From contig CALZMS010000051.1 in NCBI GenBank assembly GCA_945788595.1, positions 1 to 6,716 on the forward strand: DNA of 6,716 nucleotides. Reading direction: 5' to 3'. The notes below the pieces were generated by a model. The model was not told the origin of the DNA. It saw only the letters and a program-made list of their open reading frames with translations, and did not search any database. Of the stretch, positions 6,408 through 6,716 are shown one piece after another (positions within the stretch are counted from its first letter, which is position 1; the number at the start of each line of letters is the position of its first letter). The position numbers were made by a program, and so were the translations under genes. This stretch comes from an uncultured Lachnospiraceae bacterium. GTDB lineage: Bacteria; Bacillota; Clostridia; Lachnospirales; Lachnospiraceae.

Positions 6408-6435
6408 ACTATAGCACAAAAGGCGCTTTGCGCAA
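6408..6435 (-). promoter_or_regulatory. Probable extended -10 promoter of the cdaA operon
   Basis: On the minus strand TATAGT (6408-6413) is preceded by TGC, an extended -10 element matching five of six consensus bases. The best -35 candidate at 16-base spacing is TTGCGC (6430-6435), which keeps only the TTG. Extended -10 promoters tolerate a poor -35. It lies about 44 bases upstream of the first membrane-protein start codon, in the only sizeable gap between comF and the terminator at 2398. A second AT-rich TATAAT lies a few bases downstream but has no -35 partner. Confidence 0.5.
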
Positions 6436-6437
6436 AG
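6426..6437. repeat. Perfect 12-base palindrome between comF and the cdaA operon
   Basis: CTTTGCGCAAAG is its own reverse complement. It starts 7 bases after the comF stop and overlaps the weak -35 position of the promoter above, so it could be a protein-binding site. On the minus strand it also nests with a short GCGC-AAA-GCGC hairpin followed by CTTTT, which could act as a weak terminator for comF. The sequence does not decide between these. Confidence 0.45.
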
Positions 6438-6444
6438 AGGGAAT

Positions 6445-6716
6445 TTAGAAGTCTGTGCCCATGCATACCGTCACAAAAAAGACTCTTCTGACTCCGACTG
6501 CCTTAAGGGTACGGGCTGCCGCTTCCAGTGTGTTTCCTGTCGTATAAATATCGTCCACCAGAAGTACACTGGACGGGATCTTTGTTCCTGTCACATAAAA
6601 GTTTTCTGCCTGATTTCTCTTTCTGGCAAAACGATGCAGGCGTTTTTGCTCTTTGCGGCTGTATCTGCGATGCAGAAGATCTGTCCGCACCGGAAGTTTC
6701 AGGCAGTCACCTAAAG
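6445..6716 (-). CDS. ComF-family phosphoribosyltransferase, C-terminal part, cut by window edge
   Basis: The reading frame is open from the window edge to the TAA at 6445-6447, giving 89 C-terminal residues; the true start lies outside the window. The PRPP-binding signature VLLVDDIYTTGNTL is clear and is preceded by the ComF-type pattern with EQKRL and the following RKRN, which matches the family's Q-x-x-L and R-x-x-N spacing. ComF proteins are needed for DNA import in natural competence in several species, where they act with the ComFA helicase at the cytoplasmic side. Many clostridia keep comF alone without known competence. The N-terminal zinc ribbon seen in full-length members cannot be seen here. 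An 80-base gap separates it from the next unit. Confidence 0.9.
   Translation of the reverse strand, partial: LGDCLKLPVRTDLLHRRYSRKEQKRLHRFARKRNQAENFYVTGTKIPSSVLLVDDIYTTGNTLEAAARTLKAVGVRRVFFVTVCMGTDF

Noticed and set aside
1..6716. Search for CRISPR arrays, tRNAs, transposases, riboswitches and defence genes
   Set aside because: No regularly spaced repeats, cloverleaf-like sequences, transposase motifs or long structured leaders were seen.

Overview
The window looks like chromosomal core DNA of a low- to mid-GC Gram-positive anaerobe, most likely a clostridium of the Lachnospiraceae type. I infer this from the sigma-A-like promoters, the strong AGGAGG-type ribosome sites, a cdaA-cdaR pair, a ClpX paralog and several Firmicutes-style small membrane proteins. 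No genus can be fixed from the sequence alone. All nine genes I accept lie on the minus strand, so transcription runs from high to low coordinates. I see no mobile element, CRISPR array, tRNA or rRNA, and no gene-free stretch longer than about 210 bases.

Reading in the direction of transcription, the window opens with the 3' part of a ComF-family phosphoribosyltransferase (6445-6716, cut by the edge). An 80-base intergenic region follows, with a perfect 12-base palindrome and a probable extended -10 promoter. A compact five-gene unit comes next: a 133-residue two-helix membrane protein (5963-6364), a 350-residue polytopic membrane protein with an acidic, tyrosine-rich tail (4901-5953), the diadenylate cyclase cdaA (4000-4881), its YbbR-domain regulator cdaR (2721-4019), and a small HPr-fold protein (2448-2705). 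Gaps are 9, 19 and 15 bases, and cdaA and cdaR overlap. A 12-bp perfect stem-loop at 2398-2427 closes the unit. In many Firmicutes glmM follows cdaR; here the HPr-like gene sits there instead. It has Asp where the phosphoryl-carrying His15 should be but keeps Ser46, which suggests a regulatory, Crh-like role.

The next unit starts at a clear promoter (2304-2332) whose -35 box lies inside a perfect 10-bp inverted repeat, so it is probably repressor controlled. It drives a clpX homolog (841-2238) that keeps the ATPase motifs and the ClpP-docking IGF loop but has lost the RKH substrate loop and is not next to clpP. A zinc-ribbon/coiled-coil protein with a very acidic tail (232-765) follows. Two bases further on begins a gene resembling the N-terminal half of signal peptidase II (1-229, cut by the edge).

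Most of the window is ordinary core genome. The points that deserve a second look are the His-less HPr in the c-di-AMP operon, the palindromic operator and divergent substrate loop of this ClpX, and the two unassigned membrane proteins placed ahead of cdaA.
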